64,000 nt of DNA from Vibrio chagasii (lineage in GTDB: Bacteria > Pseudomonadota > Gammaproteobacteria > Enterobacterales > Vibrionaceae), in contig NZ_MSCI01000002.1 of NCBI RefSeq assembly GCF_002954585.1, forward strand, positions 784,089 to 848,088, read 5' to 3'. The position numbers and the translations under genes are program-made. Position 1 is the stretch's first letter. Every line of letters starts with the position of its first letter. Below are positions 41,279 to 50,637 of this stretch, piece after piece. The notes below the pieces were generated by a model, which saw only the letters and a list, made by a program, of their open reading frames with translations, had not been told where the DNA came from and ran no database searches.

Positions 41279-41657
41279 AGATCTGTATCGCGATCCAATT
41301 AACGGTAAGTTGTCTGGCGTGTGTGCAGGGTTGGCGAACTATTTCGGCCTGGAAGTCTGGCTGGTTCGCATCATGGTTATCTCTGCTGCACTGCTCGGTG
41401 GTAGTTTTTTGGTGTTATTGGCGTATATTGCTTTGACATTTATGCTTGAAAAACAACCACCTCAGTATGTCGACCAAATGAAGGCTAAACAAGAGCATAC
41501 GCTCAAGCAAAAGCCTTGGGAAAAAGGGCAAACTGCAGAGTCGCTATTGAACACTTTAGAGGGTGATTTCCAGAAGTTAGAGACCAGTGTCCGCAACATG
41601 GAAGCTTATGTCACATCCGATACGTTTAAAGTGAACCGCGAATTTAAGAACATGTAG
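41271..41657 (+). CDS. pspC: phage shock protein C
   Basis: PspC (128 residues) begins MSRDLYRDPINGKLSGVCAG, the signature of the PspC domain, then has one hydrophobic region (about 30-58). A cytoplasmic coiled-coil tail holds LLNTLEGDFQKLETSVRNME. Start is ATG 41271 within the pspB end. No pspD or pspE follows; the operon appears to stop here. Confidence 0.95.
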   Translation: MSRDLYRDPINGKLSGVCAGLANYFGLEVWLVRIMVISAALLGGSFLVLLAYIALTFMLEKQPPQYVDQMKAKQEHTLKQKPWEKGQTAESLLNTLEGDFQKLETSVRNMEAYVTSDTFKVNREFKNM

Positions 41658-41815
41658 CGGTAAAACCTAAAAAATATAAGATGACGGTTTAGGAAAATTT
41701 ATTCCAAGCCGTTATTTTTTTTAATAATTTTCTCTAAATAAATCTTACGCTGACTGGTAAGTTACATGCGATTAATCTATGTTATAAAAATATTTATAGA
41801 TATGGATGATCACCA

Positions 41816-42850
41816 ATGTATAGAGCCTCCCTTGTCCTATTGACGGCCTTAGCTGGGTTGTCTGGGTGTGGTAAGGAGCTTCCTCCCGTACCTGAACCTG
41901 AATCTAGACCCGCCAAACTCTTCACTATCTCCGTCGGTAACAATGCTTTTGAGCGTAATTTTCCTGCTACAACTGAAGCTGGTGATAGAGCGGTACTCGC
42001 ATTCCGCGTTCCCGGGTTATTACAGAGCATCGACGTGACTGCTGGGCAGCATGTGTCGAAAGGCGACAAACTCGCCATGCTAAACCCTGATGAATATCAA
42101 CTGCTAGAGAAGCAAGCAAAAGCGAACTTTCAGCTTGCCGATGTTCAGTACCAACGTGCGATCAAACTGCGTAAAGACCGCGTAGTGTCAGAGCAAGATT
42201 TCGACCAAGCGAAAGCAAACCACAATTCAGCTCGCGCGATGCTTAATCAAGCGAACGCGAATCTTCGCTACACCACTTTAGTTGCCCCTTATGATGGCAC
42301 CATCTCCATTATTCCAGCTGAAAATCATGAGTACATTGCCGCTAAAGAAGGCGTAATGAATATTCAAACCAATCAGATTCTTAAAGTCGTTTTCTTATTA
42401 CCCGACCAACTTATTACGCGCTTTTCTTCAGGGTTTGAAACCGATGCAACCATGGTATTTGATGCGTTTCCTGAAAACTCCTACGTACTGACGTTCCAAG
42501 AGGTTGATACGGAAGCTGACCCTAAAACGGGTTCATATAAAGTCACTATGGTGATGGAAAGACCAACCGATATCGGCATCTTGCCTGGCATGTCTGGTAC
42601 CGTGAATCTTGTGTCAGCTCAAGCAGCTGCAACCAAAATCCCGACCTCTGCAATGATGACTGATGGCGATGATGTCTCAGTTTGGCGAGTGAATAGTGAT
42701 GGTATCGTTGAAAAAGTCGCGATCGTGATTGATGAAAAACGTCACATTGTCTCTGGCTTAAACGATGGAGATCGCATTGTAACTTCTGGTGTTAATGGCC
42801 TTGAATCCGGCATTAAAGTTCGAGAGTGGATCAAGGAAAGGGGGCTATAA
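41816..42850 (+). CDS. RND efflux periplasmic adaptor (membrane fusion) lipoprotein, first copy
   Basis: This 344-residue protein has lipobox LSGC (Cys18). The lipoyl/barrel-sandwich half motif FRVPGLLQSIDVTAGQHVSKGD (about 62-83) is followed by an alpha-hairpin (about 95-150) and the returning lipoyl half LRYTTLVAPYDGTIS (about 157). It links an RND pump to an outer-membrane channel. It is the first of two adaptor genes ahead of one pump, the arrangement described for Vibrio VexIJK-type systems. Substrate is unknown and no TolC-like gene is adjacent. Confidence 0.9.
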   Translation: MYRASLVLLTALAGLSGCGKELPPVPEPESRPAKLFTISVGNNAFERNFPATTEAGDRAVLAFRVPGLLQSIDVTAGQHVSKGDKLAMLNPDEYQLLEKQAKANFQLADVQYQRAIKLRKDRVVSEQDFDQAKANHNSARAMLNQANANLRYTTLVAPYDGTISIIPAENHEYIAAKEGVMNIQTNQILKVVFLLPDQLITRFSSGFETDATMVFDAFPENSYVLTFQEVDTEADPKTGSYKVTMVMERPTDIGILPGMSGTVNLVSAQAAATKIPTSAMMTDGDDVSVWRVNSDGIVEKVAIVIDEKRHIVSGLNDGDRIVTSGVNGLESGIKVREWIKERGL

Positions 42851-42851
42851 C

Positions 42852-43937
42852 ATGAGTGCATTCAAATTAGCGACAGGACTGTCATGTTTAGCTTTGCTGA
42901 CCGCTTGTGGAGAAAAGCCTCAAGTAGAAGCCGAGAACATTCCATTAGTTAAAGCAATTGAGATTTCAGTATTAGATTTCAATGACAAACTCTATTTCCC
43001 AGCCGTTGCCAATGCGGCAGAAAAAGCACACCTGAGCTTTCGTGTGGCGGGCGAGATATACAGGCTCGATGTTAAAGAAGGCGAACGAGTTGAAGCTGGG
43101 GATGTGATTGCTGAGCTAGATCCAACGGACTATCAATTAGACGTCGATAATGCCCAAGCTCGATATACTGTGGTGAACAGCCAGTTCAGGCGTTCAAAAC
43201 CTCTAGTGAAAAAGGGCTTACTCGCGAAGTCTCAGTTTGATGAGATTGCCGCTCAACGTCAGATTGCATACGCCGAGTTAGAGCTGGCGAAGCTTCGCTT
43301 GTCTTTCACTAAGCTCAAAGCTCCCGTTGATGGCATCATTTCCCGTGTCAGTGTCGACCAATTTGAGAACATTCAGGTTGGTCAGCAAATCGTGAATATT
43401 CACAGCGTTGAGGATGTTGAGGTGGTGATTCAGCTACCTGATCAAATCTACGTTAACCAGCCTAGCGAGACCATCCTTGAAAATGTGACAGCCTTGGTAC
43501 GAGTTCCAAGCGGTAATGAGTACCCAGCAGGCATTAAAGAGTTCACAACAGAGCCCGATCCAAGCACCGGAACCTTTACCGTGACCTTGGCACTGCCTAT
43601 GCCTGAAGACGATCTGATTTTGGACGGTATGGCGGTCGACGTTACCTCACATGGTCGAGATATTGGCTTAGAACTGAAAGCCGGTGTTTTAGTGCCTATT
43701 GAGGCGGTATTCAATGCTGACGGCGATGAACTGACTCGTAAGAACTCATTCGTTTGGGTCATTAATGACGACAACACCGTTTCAAAGCAGAAAGTGGTAT
43801 TAGGCAAAGCTAACCAGAAAACGTTGCAAATAATCAAAGGATTAGAGATGGGGCAACATATAGTTGTAGCGGGCGTATCGCGATTGCGAGATGGGATGAC
43901 AGTGGAAGTATTATCTCAGGAGGCGAACAATGAGTGA
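42852..43937 (+). CDS. RND efflux periplasmic adaptor lipoprotein, second copy
   Basis: A 361-residue paralogue of the preceding adaptor, with lipobox LTAC (Cys18). It shows the same lipoyl half motifs, FRVAGEIYRLDVKEGERVEAGD (in two blocks, about 58-80) and LSFTKLKAPVDGIIS (about 153). Two adaptors probably form a mixed hexamer around the pump. I chose ATG 42852, 1 nt after the previous stop; the longer in-frame start lies inside the preceding gene. It overlaps the pump gene by 8 nt. Confidence 0.9.
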   Translation: MSAFKLATGLSCLALLTACGEKPQVEAENIPLVKAIEISVLDFNDKLYFPAVANAAEKAHLSFRVAGEIYRLDVKEGERVEAGDVIAELDPTDYQLDVDNAQARYTVVNSQFRRSKPLVKKGLLAKSQFDEIAAQRQIAYAELELAKLRLSFTKLKAPVDGIISRVSVDQFENIQVGQQIVNIHSVEDVEVVIQLPDQIYVNQPSETILENVTALVRVPSGNEYPAGIKEFTTEPDPSTGTFTVTLALPMPEDDLILDGMAVDVTSHGRDIGLELKAGVLVPIEAVFNADGDELTRKNSFVWVINDDNTVSKQKVVLGKANQKTLQIIKGLEMGQHIVVAGVSRLRDGMTVEVLSQEANNE

Positions 43938-46900
43938 AGCAAATAACAAGCCCCAGAATGACGCTCAACAAAGTGACGACCAGATCACGGGTGTAGCGGC
44001 TTACTTTATTCGCAATAAAGTTATCAGTTGGATGCTGTCGTTGATTTTCCTGATTGGTGGTGTGTCTGCCTTCTTTGGTTTGGGGCGTCTAGAAGACCCG
44101 GCCTTTACCATCAAAGATGCGATGGTTGTCACCTCTTACCCAGGTGCGACACCGCAGCAAGTGGAAGAGGAAGTCACTTATCCACTAGAGAAAGCGATCC
44201 AACAACTTACCTATGTTGACGAGGTTAACTCTATCTCTAGCCGTGGCCTGTCTCAGGTTACGGTAACGATGAAGAACAACTATGGCCCAGACGATCTGCC
44301 GCAGATTTGGGATGAACTTCGTCGAAAAGTGAATGACTTGAAAGTGTCACTGCCGCCTGGTGTGAACGACCCGCAAGTTATTGATGATTTTGGTGATGTT
44401 TACGGTATTTTGCTCGCGGTAACCGGTGATGGCTACAGCTATAAAGAACTGTTGGACTATATCGATTATTTAAGGCGTGAGCTGGAACTGGTTGATGGGG
44501 TCAGTAAAGTTTCTGTTTCTGGTCAGCAGCAAGAGCAAGTTTTCATTGAAATCTCGATGAAACGGATCAGCTCTTTGGGTATCTCGCCAAACACAGTATT
44601 TAATCTTTTATCGACTCAAAACATTGTTTCCAGTGCGGGTGCGGTGAGAATTGGTGACGAATACATTCGTATCCATCCTACGGGCGAGTTCCAGAACGTA
44701 GAACAGTTGGGTGATTTGATTCTGACCGAAGGTGGTGCTCAAGGCCTGATCTATCTAAAAGATGTGGCAGAAGTAACCCGCGGTTATGTTGAAGTACCGA
44801 CTAACATTATCGGCTATAACGGTAAACTAGCGCTTAACCTTGGTGTGTCCTTTGCTCAAGGCGTAAACGTGGTCGCGGTGGGTGAAGCGTTTGACCGCAG
44901 GCTTGCTGAATTGAAATACCAACAGCCAGTTGGTATCGATATTTCAGAGGTTTATAACCAACCTAAAGAAGTAGATAAATCCGTAAGCGGCTTTGTGGTG
45001 AGCTTGGGGCAGGCGGTTGCGATCGTAATCGTGGTGCTACTGTTCTTCATGGGTCTGCGTTCCGGTCTATTGATTGGCTTGATACTGCTACTGACCGTGT
45101 TTGGTACCTTCATTTTCATGCAGTACTTCAAAATCGACCTCCAACGTATCTCACTGGGTGCATTGGTTATCGCACTGGGGATGCTGGTGGATAACGCCAT
45201 AGTGGTGGTCGAAGGGATATTGATCGGCACGCAGAAGGGGCGAACCCGGATGCAGGCCGCCACTGATATCGTAACTCAAACTAAATGGCCATTGTTGGGT
45301 GCAACGGTTATCGCGGTAACGGCATTTGCGCCTATCGGCTTGTCTGAAGACTCGACGGGTGAGTATTGTGGCACCTTGTTCACGGTTTTGCTTATCTCGC
45401 TAATGTTGAGCTGGTTTACGGCTATCTCAATTACGCCATTCTTTGCCGATATCTTCTTTAAAGGTCAGAAGGTCGATGCAGACAATGAGGGTAAAGATCC
45501 GTACAACGGGATGGTTTTTGTTGTCTACAAAAACTTCCTAGAATTCTGTATGAAGCGTGCGTGGCTAACCATGATTGTTCTGGTGATTGGTCTAGGTGCA
45601 AGTGTTTACGGTTTTGGTTTCGTAAAACAAGCTTTCTTCCCGTCATCGACAACACCAATGTTTCAAGTTGATGTTTGGATGCCGGAAGGGACCGATATTC
45701 GAGCGACCAACACTAAGCTTAAAGTGCTTGAAAGCTGGTTAGCTGAACAGGACGAAGTTGAACACATCACGACGACCGCAGGTAAAGGCTTGCAACGTTT
45801 CATGCTGACTTACGCACCAGAGAAAAGTTATAGCGCTTACGGCGAGATAACGGTTCGTGTTAAGAGCTACGAAGTGCTTGAAGGGCTAATGAAGCGCTTC
45901 CGTGACCATGTTAATGGTCAGTTCCCTGAGATCGACTACAAGCTAAAACAGATTGAGTTAGGTCCTGGTGGCGGTGCGAAGATAGAAGCTCGTATTGTAG
46001 GCTCTGATCCAACGGTATTACGTTCAATCGCAGCACAAGTGATGGATGTAATGCGTGCTGATAGTGGTGCATTTAACGTTCGCCACGACTGGCGTGAGAG
46101 AACTAAGGTGCTAGAGCCTCAGTTCAATGAAAGCCAAGCTCGTCGTTACGGTATCACCAAGTCTGATGTTGATGATTTCCTCGCGATGTCTTTCTCTGGT
46201 AAGTCGATTGGTGTGTATCGTGATGGTACAACGCTGATGCCAATTGTGGCTCGTTTACCGGAAGATGAGCGTGTTGATATTCGTAACATCGAAGGTATGA
46301 AGATTTGGAGCCCTGCGTTAAGTGAATACATCCCACTGCAACAAGTGACTTTAGGTTATGAGTTGGAATGGGAAGATCCACTGATCATCCGTAAGAACCG
46401 TAAGCGTATGCTTACAGTGATGGCGGATCCAGACCTACTGGGCGAAGAAACTGCTTCTACGTTACAGAAGCGCCTACAGCCACAAATTGAAGCGATTGAG
46501 ATGCCACCGGGTTATTCTCTTGAGTGGGGTGGTGAGTATGAATCATCAGCTAAAGCGCAGGCATCTCTGTTTACAACCATGCCTCTTGGCTATTTGTTTA
46601 TGTTCTTGATCACTGTGTTCCTGTTTAACTCAGTAAAAGAGCCGCTGATCGTGTGGTTAACGGTACCGCTGGCTTTAATTGGTGTGACGACTGGCTTGCT
46701 GGCCTTAAACACCCCATTTGGCTTTATGGCTCTGTTAGGCTTCTTGAGTCTATCCGGGATGCTTTTGAAGAACGGTATCGTACTGCTTGACCAAATAGAG
46801 ATTGAGATGAAGTCAGGTAAGGATCCTTATGTTGCTGTCGTTGATGCTGCACTAAGCCGTGTTCGCCCGGTATGTATGGCTGCGATTACAACGATTCTAG

Positions 46901-47040
46901 GTATGATTCCTCTGTTGCCAGATATCTTCTTCAAGCCAATGGCGGTAACCATTATGTTTGGTTTAGGTTTTGCAACGGTACTGACGCTTATCGTTGTACC
47001 GGTACTGTACCGCCTGTTCCATAAGATTGACGTAGCATAA
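43930..47040 (+). CDS. RND-family efflux pump, inner-membrane transporter (HAE1-like)
   Basis: This 1036-residue protein has the RND plan: TM1 (about 28-48), a large periplasmic porter domain, TM2-6, a second porter domain, then TM8-12. The TM4 motif LGALVIALGMLVDNAIVVVE (about 408-427) carries the Asp used in proton relay. The second half repeats it as LSLSGMLLKNGIVLLD. It drives proton-coupled export with the two adaptors just upstream. Drug, bile or metabolite substrates cannot be told from sequence by eye. Confidence 0.94.
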   Translation: MSEANNKPQNDAQQSDDQITGVAAYFIRNKVISWMLSLIFLIGGVSAFFGLGRLEDPAFTIKDAMVVTSYPGATPQQVEEEVTYPLEKAIQQLTYVDEVNSISSRGLSQVTVTMKNNYGPDDLPQIWDELRRKVNDLKVSLPPGVNDPQVIDDFGDVYGILLAVTGDGYSYKELLDYIDYLRRELELVDGVSKVSVSGQQQEQVFIEISMKRISSLGISPNTVFNLLSTQNIVSSAGAVRIGDEYIRIHPTGEFQNVEQLGDLILTEGGAQGLIYLKDVAEVTRGYVEVPTNIIGYNGKLALNLGVSFAQGVNVVAVGEAFDRRLAELKYQQPVGIDISEVYNQPKEVDKSVSGFVVSLGQAVAIVIVVLLFFMGLRSGLLIGLILLLTVFGTFIFMQYFKIDLQRISLGALVIALGMLVDNAIVVVEGILIGTQKGRTRMQAATDIVTQTKWPLLGATVIAVTAFAPIGLSEDSTGEYCGTLFTVLLISLMLSWFTAISITPFFADIFFKGQKVDADNEGKDPYNGMVFVVYKNFLEFCMKRAWLTMIVLVIGLGASVYGFGFVKQAFFPSSTTPMFQVDVWMPEGTDIRATNTKLKVLESWLAEQDEVEHITTTAGKGLQRFMLTYAPEKSYSAYGEITVRVKSYEVLEGLMKRFRDHVNGQFPEIDYKLKQIELGPGGGAKIEARIVGSDPTVLRSIAAQVMDVMRADSGAFNVRHDWRERTKVLEPQFNESQARRYGITKSDVDDFLAMSFSGKSIGVYRDGTTLMPIVARLPEDERVDIRNIEGMKIWSPALSEYIPLQQVTLGYELEWEDPLIIRKNRKRMLTVMADPDLLGEETASTLQKRLQPQIEAIEMPPGYSLEWGGEYESSAKAQASLFTTMPLGYLFMFLITVFLFNSVKEPLIVWLTVPLALIGVTTGLLALNTPFGFMALLGFLSLSGMLLKNGIVLLDQIEIEMKSGKDPYVAVVDAALSRVRPVCMAAITTILGMIPLLPDIFFKPMAVTIMFGLGFATVLTLIVVPVLYRLFHKIDVA

Positions 47041-47057
47041 CGCCAATTTACCTTTGA

Positions 47058-47087
47058 AATAATGCCCCTAACTGGGGCATTATTTTT
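47058..47087 (+). terminator. RND operon terminator
   Basis: AATAATGCCCC (47058-47068) pairs with GGGGCATTATT (47074-47084), followed by T residues. Confidence 0.93.
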
Positions 47088-47116
47088 ATGTATTTTACTT
47101 AAGCGAGATTATCGAA

Positions 47117-47683
47117 ATGAAAGCGAATGCTACTGAGAGAACTTGTGCATGGGCACTTAAGCATGAACTTGAAAGGGTATACCACGATACTGAATGGGGC
47201 GTCCCCGTCTATGATGATCAGGTGCTGTTTGAATTCATCACTCTAGAGGGAGCTCAAGCGGGTCTTAGTTGGATTACTATACTGAAAAAACGAGAAGGCT
47301 ATCGCGCGGCATTTGAGAACTACGACTTACACAAATTAGCAGAACTCAATGAAGACAATGTACCCAATATCATTGAAAACTATGATGTGGTGAAGCATAA
47401 GGGCAAAATTGCCTCCGTGTACAACAATGCGCGTGCAGCGCTGGAACTTCAAAAAGAGTTCGGTTCTTTATCAAATGCCTTATGGCAATTTGTTGATAAC
47501 AAGGTGATCGATAATCAGTGGACAGAGATGTCACAAGTCCCTGCTTCTACTGAGCAATCTAAAGCCATGAGTAAGTTTTTAAAAAAGCGAGGCTTTAAGT
47601 TTGTAGGTGAAACAATCTGTTACGCGTTCATGCAAGCGACCGGTATGGTTAATGACCATATGGTGTGTTGTCCTTACAGGTAG
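47117..47683 (+). CDS. tag: DNA-3-methyladenine glycosylase I
   Basis: Tag excises 3-methyladenine from alkylated DNA. The 188-residue protein has the Tag core HDTEWGVPVYDDQVLFE (about 22-38), LEGAQAGLSWITILKKREGY (about 44-63) and the KFLKKRGFKFVGETICYAFM tail. The zinc site is formed by the N-terminal Cys (TCAWAL), His residues and the C-terminal MVCCPYR. It has its own short upstream region after the RND terminator. Confidence 0.96.
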   Translation: MKANATERTCAWALKHELERVYHDTEWGVPVYDDQVLFEFITLEGAQAGLSWITILKKREGYRAAFENYDLHKLAELNEDNVPNIIENYDVVKHKGKIASVYNNARAALELQKEFGSLSNALWQFVDNKVIDNQWTEMSQVPASTEQSKAMSKFLKKRGFKFVGETICYAFMQATGMVNDHMVCCPYR

Positions 47684-47790
47684 ATTATTTATTATCGCGA
47701 AAATAGTTACTTATAAATGACAAAAAAGCACTAGCCATTTATAAACTATTTAATATTATATGTGACCGAGTTTAAAGATAGAAAACGATA

Positions 47791-48699
47791 GTGAAACAAC
47801 AAAACTACCAAATATGTGATGCTAGTTATGATCCTTTGCTTAGGCAGTTTGTGCGTGAAGATGGACACGTAGAAACTATCTCGCCACTAGAAGGCAAGGT
47901 ATTCCTCCTCTTGCTTGAAAATGTGGGCGAGTGCATCGAACGAGGTCTGATATTTGATAGATGCTGGGGCAATGTGATTGTTTCGGAACAAGCGCTTACT
48001 AATGTAATTTCAAAGATCAGAAAAACATTATCTAGGGTAACCTGTGGCTGCGCAACGATCCGCACCGTCAGTAAAACCGGCTATTCCCTTGAAATCGACG
48101 AGTCGAAAAAGACAAGCTTAAACAACCAAGCTGTGCCTCAAGCAGAGCTAATTGCACCAGCAGATAAATCATCCACGACAAGCCAAGAGCCTGTAAAGAA
48201 TTCTTCGACTATCATTTCGGACTCTATAACTTCAAATCAAGCGCACGGTTCGGTTGCACTTGGTTTATCAAATATCACTAGCAATAAGCACGCGGTAATA
48301 GCGGGCTATATATTCGCACTTATTTGTATTCTCGTTACTGCGTTCAATCTATTCCAAACTTACTACAAGCCAACGCCTTACTTTATTGATAAGTCGGAAT
48401 ATCGAGATAGTTACGCAGACAATACTAACCACTACTTTTTCCATATTGTTCATGGAGATTCTTATTCGCTACCAGCGATAACAGAAAAGCTGACCAGCGT
48501 GATACCTAGCCACTGTAATGTGGATGTGTTTGTCCGTATTTATCCATCTGTCGACCAACCAGAAAGCGATGCTTTGTACATGTTAGTTCAAAAGAAGGAT
48601 GGCGAGGCGCTCAATTACGGGGCGACAATTTTCAATGTAGAAACGTCTTTTGACTCGTTTGCTGCCTATATGGAAAAGAGGGGCTACTTTTGCGATTAA
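47791..48699 (+). CDS. ToxR-like transmembrane winged-helix transcriptional regulator
   Basis: This 302-residue protein has a cytoplasmic OmpR/ToxR-type winged-helix domain (about 25-103, with EGKVFLLLLENVG, SEQALTNVISKIRKTL and TVSKTGYSLEI). A Ser/Thr-rich linker follows (about 104-165), then one membrane helix (about 168-190) and a periplasmic domain. The periplasmic part has just two cysteines, Cys242 and Cys301, spaced as in the disulfide pair of ToxR. The start is a GTG with a weak ribosome site. It overlaps the next gene by 10 nt. It is not ToxR itself; target genes are unknown. Confidence 0.85.
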   Translation: MKQQNYQICDASYDPLLRQFVREDGHVETISPLEGKVFLLLLENVGECIERGLIFDRCWGNVIVSEQALTNVISKIRKTLSRVTCGCATIRTVSKTGYSLEIDESKKTSLNNQAVPQAELIAPADKSSTTSQEPVKNSSTIISDSITSNQAHGSVALGLSNITSNKHAVIAGYIFALICILVTAFNLFQTYYKPTPYFIDKSEYRDSYADNTNHYFFHIVHGDSYSLPAITEKLTSVIPSHCNVDVFVRIYPSVDQPESDALYMLVQKKDGEALNYGATIFNVETSFDSFAAYMEKRGYFCD

Positions 48700-49160
48700 T
48701 TGGTTTACTCATTTTATTGGCAATTGCATCGGTGAGCTTTTTTCTAGACCAGAACATACTGGCAGGTACTCGATGGCATTGTAAAACACTAAAAACGGAT
48801 TTCTTATCTCAGGCATATCAACCGTACCAATCACTTTATGAGCGAATAATCTTTACTTTTCAGTCTGACCAAACTTATAGCATGAGAGAGTTTGTGACGA
48901 TCACTGAGAAAGACGGCACCGAAGGCACAATGGAAAACCTTTATTCTGGTTACTATGGTTTGGACGGGGATCATTTGTCGATGAGCATTATTGATGTGAG
49001 GACCGCAACTCCGTTTCATGATCCGATCATTAACCAGGAATACAGTGAGTACAAAGGAGTGACCATTGATTACTCGATTTTAGAGCAGGAGCAGTCCCTA
49101 TATCTGTTTAATGAACACCGCTCTGAAATCTTTAATTGGACATGCTACCAAGTTCAATAA
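48690..49160 (+). CDS. putative ToxS-like periplasmic partner protein
   Basis: A 156-residue protein with an N-terminal membrane helix (about 2-19) and a periplasmic domain holding two cysteines (Cys31, Cys152). It starts at TTG 48690, overlapping the regulator gene by 10 nt, with GAGGGG just upstream; no ATG fits. Size, topology and coupling resemble ToxS and TcpH, which protect or assist their membrane-bound activators. I see no clear sequence identity to ToxS, so the role is inferred from context. Confidence 0.65.
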   Translation: MRLIGLLILLAIASVSFFLDQNILAGTRWHCKTLKTDFLSQAYQPYQSLYERIIFTFQSDQTYSMREFVTITEKDGTEGTMENLYSGYYGLDGDHLSMSIIDVRTATPFHDPIINQEYSEYKGVTIDYSILEQEQSLYLFNEHRSEIFNWTCYQVQ

Positions 49161-49220
49161 TGAATTACGAAGCACTGTGCGTTAGTTGTGGAGTTATAGG
49201 CCGCTGATGCGCGGAACTGA

Positions 49221-49247
49221 AAAAGGCAGGAATATCCTGCCTTTTTT
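49221..49247 (+). terminator. terminator between the ToxR/S-like pair and metC
   Basis: AAAAGGCAGG pairs with CCTGCCTTTT across AATAT, followed by T residues. The flanking A and T tracts let it serve the convergent metC as well. Confidence 0.9.
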
Positions 49248-49271
49248 GTATGTTAAATATACCGTTTCTAG

Positions 49272-50456
49272 CTAAACCAGAGCGCTGTAGCGATCCAACC
49301 CTGCCTCTAGATCTGCAATCAAATCATCAACATCTTCTAAGCCGATATGTACGCGAATTAAAGTACCGTCGAAGTTTGGATTCGCTACTGTTCTTAGGCT
49401 GTTAAAGCTGCTCGGCTCGTTCGCTAGAACTAAGCTCTCAAATCCACCCCATGAGTAACCCATGCTGAAGTGTTTCATACCATCAAGCAGCGCTGTGGTT
49501 GCTTGTGTATTCGTATTCTTTAGCACAAACGAGAACAGGCCATTACCACCGGTGAAGTCTCGTTTAAAGAATTCATGACCTGGGCATGATTCAAGAGCTG
49601 GGTGACGAACGTGGTCTACTTCAGGTCGAGTTTCTAACCACTTCGCGACTTTTAAACTGCTTTCCGCATGTTGGCGTAGTCGCACATCTAAGGTACGAAT
49701 GCCGCGCAGGCCAAGGTAAGCGTCATCTGGTGAAACACATTGGCCCATTAAGTAGCTTTGTTCTCTTAAGTGATCCCAGCACTTCTCGTTGGCAACGGCA
49801 GTACCTAACATCACATCAGAGTGACCGACGATGTATTTAGTCGCCGCTTGAATTGAGATATCAACACCAAAATCAAATGGAGAGAAATTAACACCAGCAG
49901 CCCACGTGTTGTCTAACATCACGATGATGTCATGCTCGTGAGCAATACGCGCGAGTGTAGGGACATCCTGAACTTCCATGGTGATTGAACCCGGAGATTC
50001 GGTAAATAACACCTTGGTATTTGGCTTGATAAGCTCTTTGATGCCTTCGCCAATTGTTGGTTCGTAGTAGGTGGTTTCTACGCCCATCTTTTTCATGATG
50101 GTGTCACAGAAATCGCGAGTTGGCTCGTAGCAAGTGTCAACCATCAGAATATGGTCGCCTGTTTCTACAAAAGAAAGGATCGCATTAGAGATAGCTGCCG
50201 TTCCACAAGGGTAGAGTGCACAGCCTGCGCCGCCTTCCACTTCAACCATCGCATCTTGGAAGGCAAAATGAGTGTTGGTTCCACGACGTCCGTAAAAAAG
50301 GGTCTTGTTAGCGCGGTTAATCGTCGCTTTACGCTTCTCTTCTACTGAGTTAAATACGACAGTTGAAGCGCGTTGTACTGGTGGGTTAACAACACCATTG
50401 GTCCACTTCTTATCACGACCGGCAGTGATGAGTTTAGTGGTTTTGTTCTCGGACAT
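49272..50456 (-). CDS. metC: cystathionine beta-lyase
   Basis: MetC is a PLP enzyme that splits cystathionine into homocysteine, pyruvate and ammonia in methionine synthesis. The 394-residue protein has the Schiff-base Lys207 in IQAATKYIVGHSD, the LDNTWAAG block (about 181-188), and the N-terminal Tyr/Arg phosphate-contact region LFYGRRGTNTH (about 53-63). The MetC rather than gamma-synthase call rests on overall N-terminal similarity (VNPPVQRASTVVF). The ATG is preceded by AAGGAA. Confidence 0.93.
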   Translation of the reverse strand: MSENKTTKLITAGRDKKWTNGVVNPPVQRASTVVFNSVEEKRKATINRANKTLFYGRRGTNTHFAFQDAMVEVEGGAGCALYPCGTAAISNAILSFVETGDHILMVDTCYEPTRDFCDTIMKKMGVETTYYEPTIGEGIKELIKPNTKVLFTESPGSITMEVQDVPTLARIAHEHDIIVMLDNTWAAGVNFSPFDFGVDISIQAATKYIVGHSDVMLGTAVANEKCWDHLREQSYLMGQCVSPDDAYLGLRGIRTLDVRLRQHAESSLKVAKWLETRPEVDHVRHPALESCPGHEFFKRDFTGGNGLFSFVLKNTNTQATTALLDGMKHFSMGYSWGGFESLVLANEPSSFNSLRTVANPNFDGTLIRVHIGLEDVDDLIADLEAGLDRYSALV

Positions 50457-50554
50457 GCTGTGAATTCCTTATCAATCGGTTATGTTCTATTTAAAACATG
50501 TCAAGAGTATTCAAAGCAAGAGCGGAGCGGGGTTTTTTACGCTTTTCTTACGAT

Positions 50555-50592
50555 TTTTAATCTTTCACTCAGTAAAGAGTGAAAGATTAAAA
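50555..50592. repeat. perfect 16-bp inverted repeat between cls and metC
   Basis: TTTTAATCTTTCACTC (50555-50570) is the exact complement of GAGTGAAAGATTAAAA (50577-50592) across a 6-nt loop. It lies 46 bp after the cls stop and 98 bp before metC, both leftward. It may end the cls transcript, since the arm itself supplies an A/T-rich base, or bind a dimeric regulator of metC. It has no GC-rich core and no MetJ-box sequence. Confidence 0.7.
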
Positions 50593-50637
50593 GTGAGCGA
50601 CGGGGAAACGGCGAGCTATTACAGCTCACCACTTAAA

